In this document: one piece after another, positions 5,919 to 6,395 of the stretch
Layout of the letters: every line of letters starts with the position of its first letter
Numbering within the stretch: position 1 is the stretch's first letter
The notes under the pieces: model-generated
Told to the model about the DNA's origin: nothing
Database searches by the model: none
What the model saw: the letters and a program-made list of their open reading frames with translations, nothing else
DNA from: an uncultured Chitinophagaceae bacterium
GTDB taxonomy: Bacteria > Bacteroidota > Bacteroidia > Chitinophagales > Chitinophagaceae
Assembly (NCBI GenBank): GCA_903841915.1
Contig: CAIMKO010000052.1
Location: 1 to 6,395 of the forward strand
Length of the DNA: 6,395 nt
Direction of reading: 5' to 3'
Made by a program: the position numbers and the translations under genes

Positions 5919-6278
5919 ATGGAAAGCGAACAAACAATTGTCGAATTTTTGCTCAGCAATAAAAAGCTATTGCAGGAATATGTTGAATTAAGGATCGACA
6001 TTTTTAAGATGGAATTACTGCGCACCAATGCAAAAACCAGCGGGATCATTGTATGGCTTGTCATTTCACTCTTTATGCTTTTTTTGATCTTGCTCTTTGC
6101 AGGATTCACCCTTAGTTTCTGGTTAGCGGATCTGCTGCATAGCAATACAGCTGGTTTTGCGGTTACTACAGGCATTCTGGTTTTGTTCACTTTATTGATC
6201 ACCTTATTCAGAAAAGCAATTTTCATCAATCCTGTTATACGTATCATTTTAAAACAAAATTCAGATGAAAAAGAATAA
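5919..6278 (+). CDS. Small two-helix membrane protein, holin-X/DUF1469-like
   Basis: This 119-residue protein has an amphipathic charged N-terminal helix (about 5-38, ending in RIDIFKMELLRTNAKTSG), a long membrane segment (about 43-69), a short polar turn (DLLHSNT), a second membrane segment (about 78-97), and a short basic-to-acidic tail. This layout matches the family annotated as phage holin superfamily III, Actinobacterial Holin-X or DUF1469. These proteins are usually chromosomal and often linked to envelope or stress functions, not lysis; there are no phage genes here. Its last 14 bases overlap the next gene, so the two are probably coupled. YtxH-type genes often accompany such proteins in Bacteroidota, but none is upstream here. 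The start is the first ATG of the frame; no Shine-Dalgarno is visible. Family assignment rests on topology and general resemblance. Confidence 0.75.
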   Translation: MESEQTIVEFLLSNKKLLQEYVELRIDIFKMELLRTNAKTSGIIVWLVISLFMLFLILLFAGFTLSFWLADLLHSNTAGFAVTTGILVLFTLLITLFRKAIFINPVIRIILKQNSDEKE

Positions 6279-6395
6279 TCCTGATATCACAAGTCTCACA
6301 GCACTGAATGAAAAAATTGATGCATTGCATGCAAGAAAAGAGGAACTGGAAAATAAATTAGAAAATAACTGGGAATTTTTGCAGGATAACTATTC
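6265..6395 (+). CDS. N-terminus of a charged, likely coiled-coil protein, cut by window edge
   Basis: The ATG at 6265 overlaps the end of the holin-like gene by 14 bp in the +1 frame, and the frame stays open to the window end (43 complete codons). The visible protein starts MKKNNPDITSLTALNEKI and continues as a lysine- and glutamate-rich helix with heptad-like leucines and isoleucines (ALNEKIDALHARKEELENKL), ending around NWEFLQDNY. There is no signal peptide or membrane segment in the visible part, so a cytoplasmic partner of the membrane protein is plausible. The overlap suggests translational coupling. I do not recognise a family; codon use and the tight overlap argue that it is a real gene. 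Confidence 0.75.
   Translation, partial: MKKNNPDITSLTALNEKIDALHARKEELENKLENNWEFLQDNY

Noticed and set aside
5915..6247. Minus-strand open frame of 110 codons
   Set aside because: It is the antisense shadow of the holin-like gene, whose plus-strand frame encodes two clear membrane helices and overlaps the next gene in a typical operon manner.
5919..6278. Prophage lysis cassette
   Set aside because: The protein resembles the chromosomal holin-X/DUF1469 type; no endolysin, tail or integrase genes are in the window, and base composition matches the neighbours.

Overview
The window looks like chromosomal DNA from a member of the Bacteroidota, most likely Chitinophagaceae or a close relative. Supporting this are the low GC content, the scarcity of Shine-Dalgarno sites, a TAnnTTTG-type -7 element before guaA, a head-GIN (DUF2807) lipoprotein, and GuaA sequence details such as ILSGSPFSV and FHPEVYHS. 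This placement is inferred from family resemblance, not from a search.

Layout. Positions 1-2977 are read leftward and 3081-6395 rightward, diverging from a 103-bp intergenic region. On the left is a two-component pair: an OmpR-type response regulator (1304-1987), followed 9 bp later by a membrane histidine kinase (1294 to beyond base 1) cut by the window edge just after its GFGLGL box. Upstream of the regulator is a 267-bp spacer with a small palindrome and two interleaved stems. Next comes a 240-residue lipoprotein (2255-2977) with seven regularly spaced AGSG-type turns, four of them encoded by identical 16-base stretches.

To the right, guaA (GMP synthase, 3081-4631) is complete and has all its catalytic motifs. 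Seventeen bases later begins a secreted type I periplasmic-binding-like protein (4649-5818), probably cotranscribed. After a spacer with a weak terminator-like hairpin come a small two-helix membrane protein of the holin-X/DUF1469 type (5919-6278) and a coiled-coil protein whose start overlaps it by 14 bp and which runs off the window.

How they fit together. The regulator and kinase form one signalling unit that probably senses an envelope cue. GuaA is purine housekeeping, and its binding-protein neighbour has no obvious link to GMP synthesis. The last two genes are probably translationally coupled. I see no mobile element, CRISPR array, tRNA, rRNA or defence system. Most of the window is ordinary core genome; the more notable points are the possibly leaderless guaA start, the near-identical repeat rungs in the lipoprotein gene, and the interleaved stems downstream of it.
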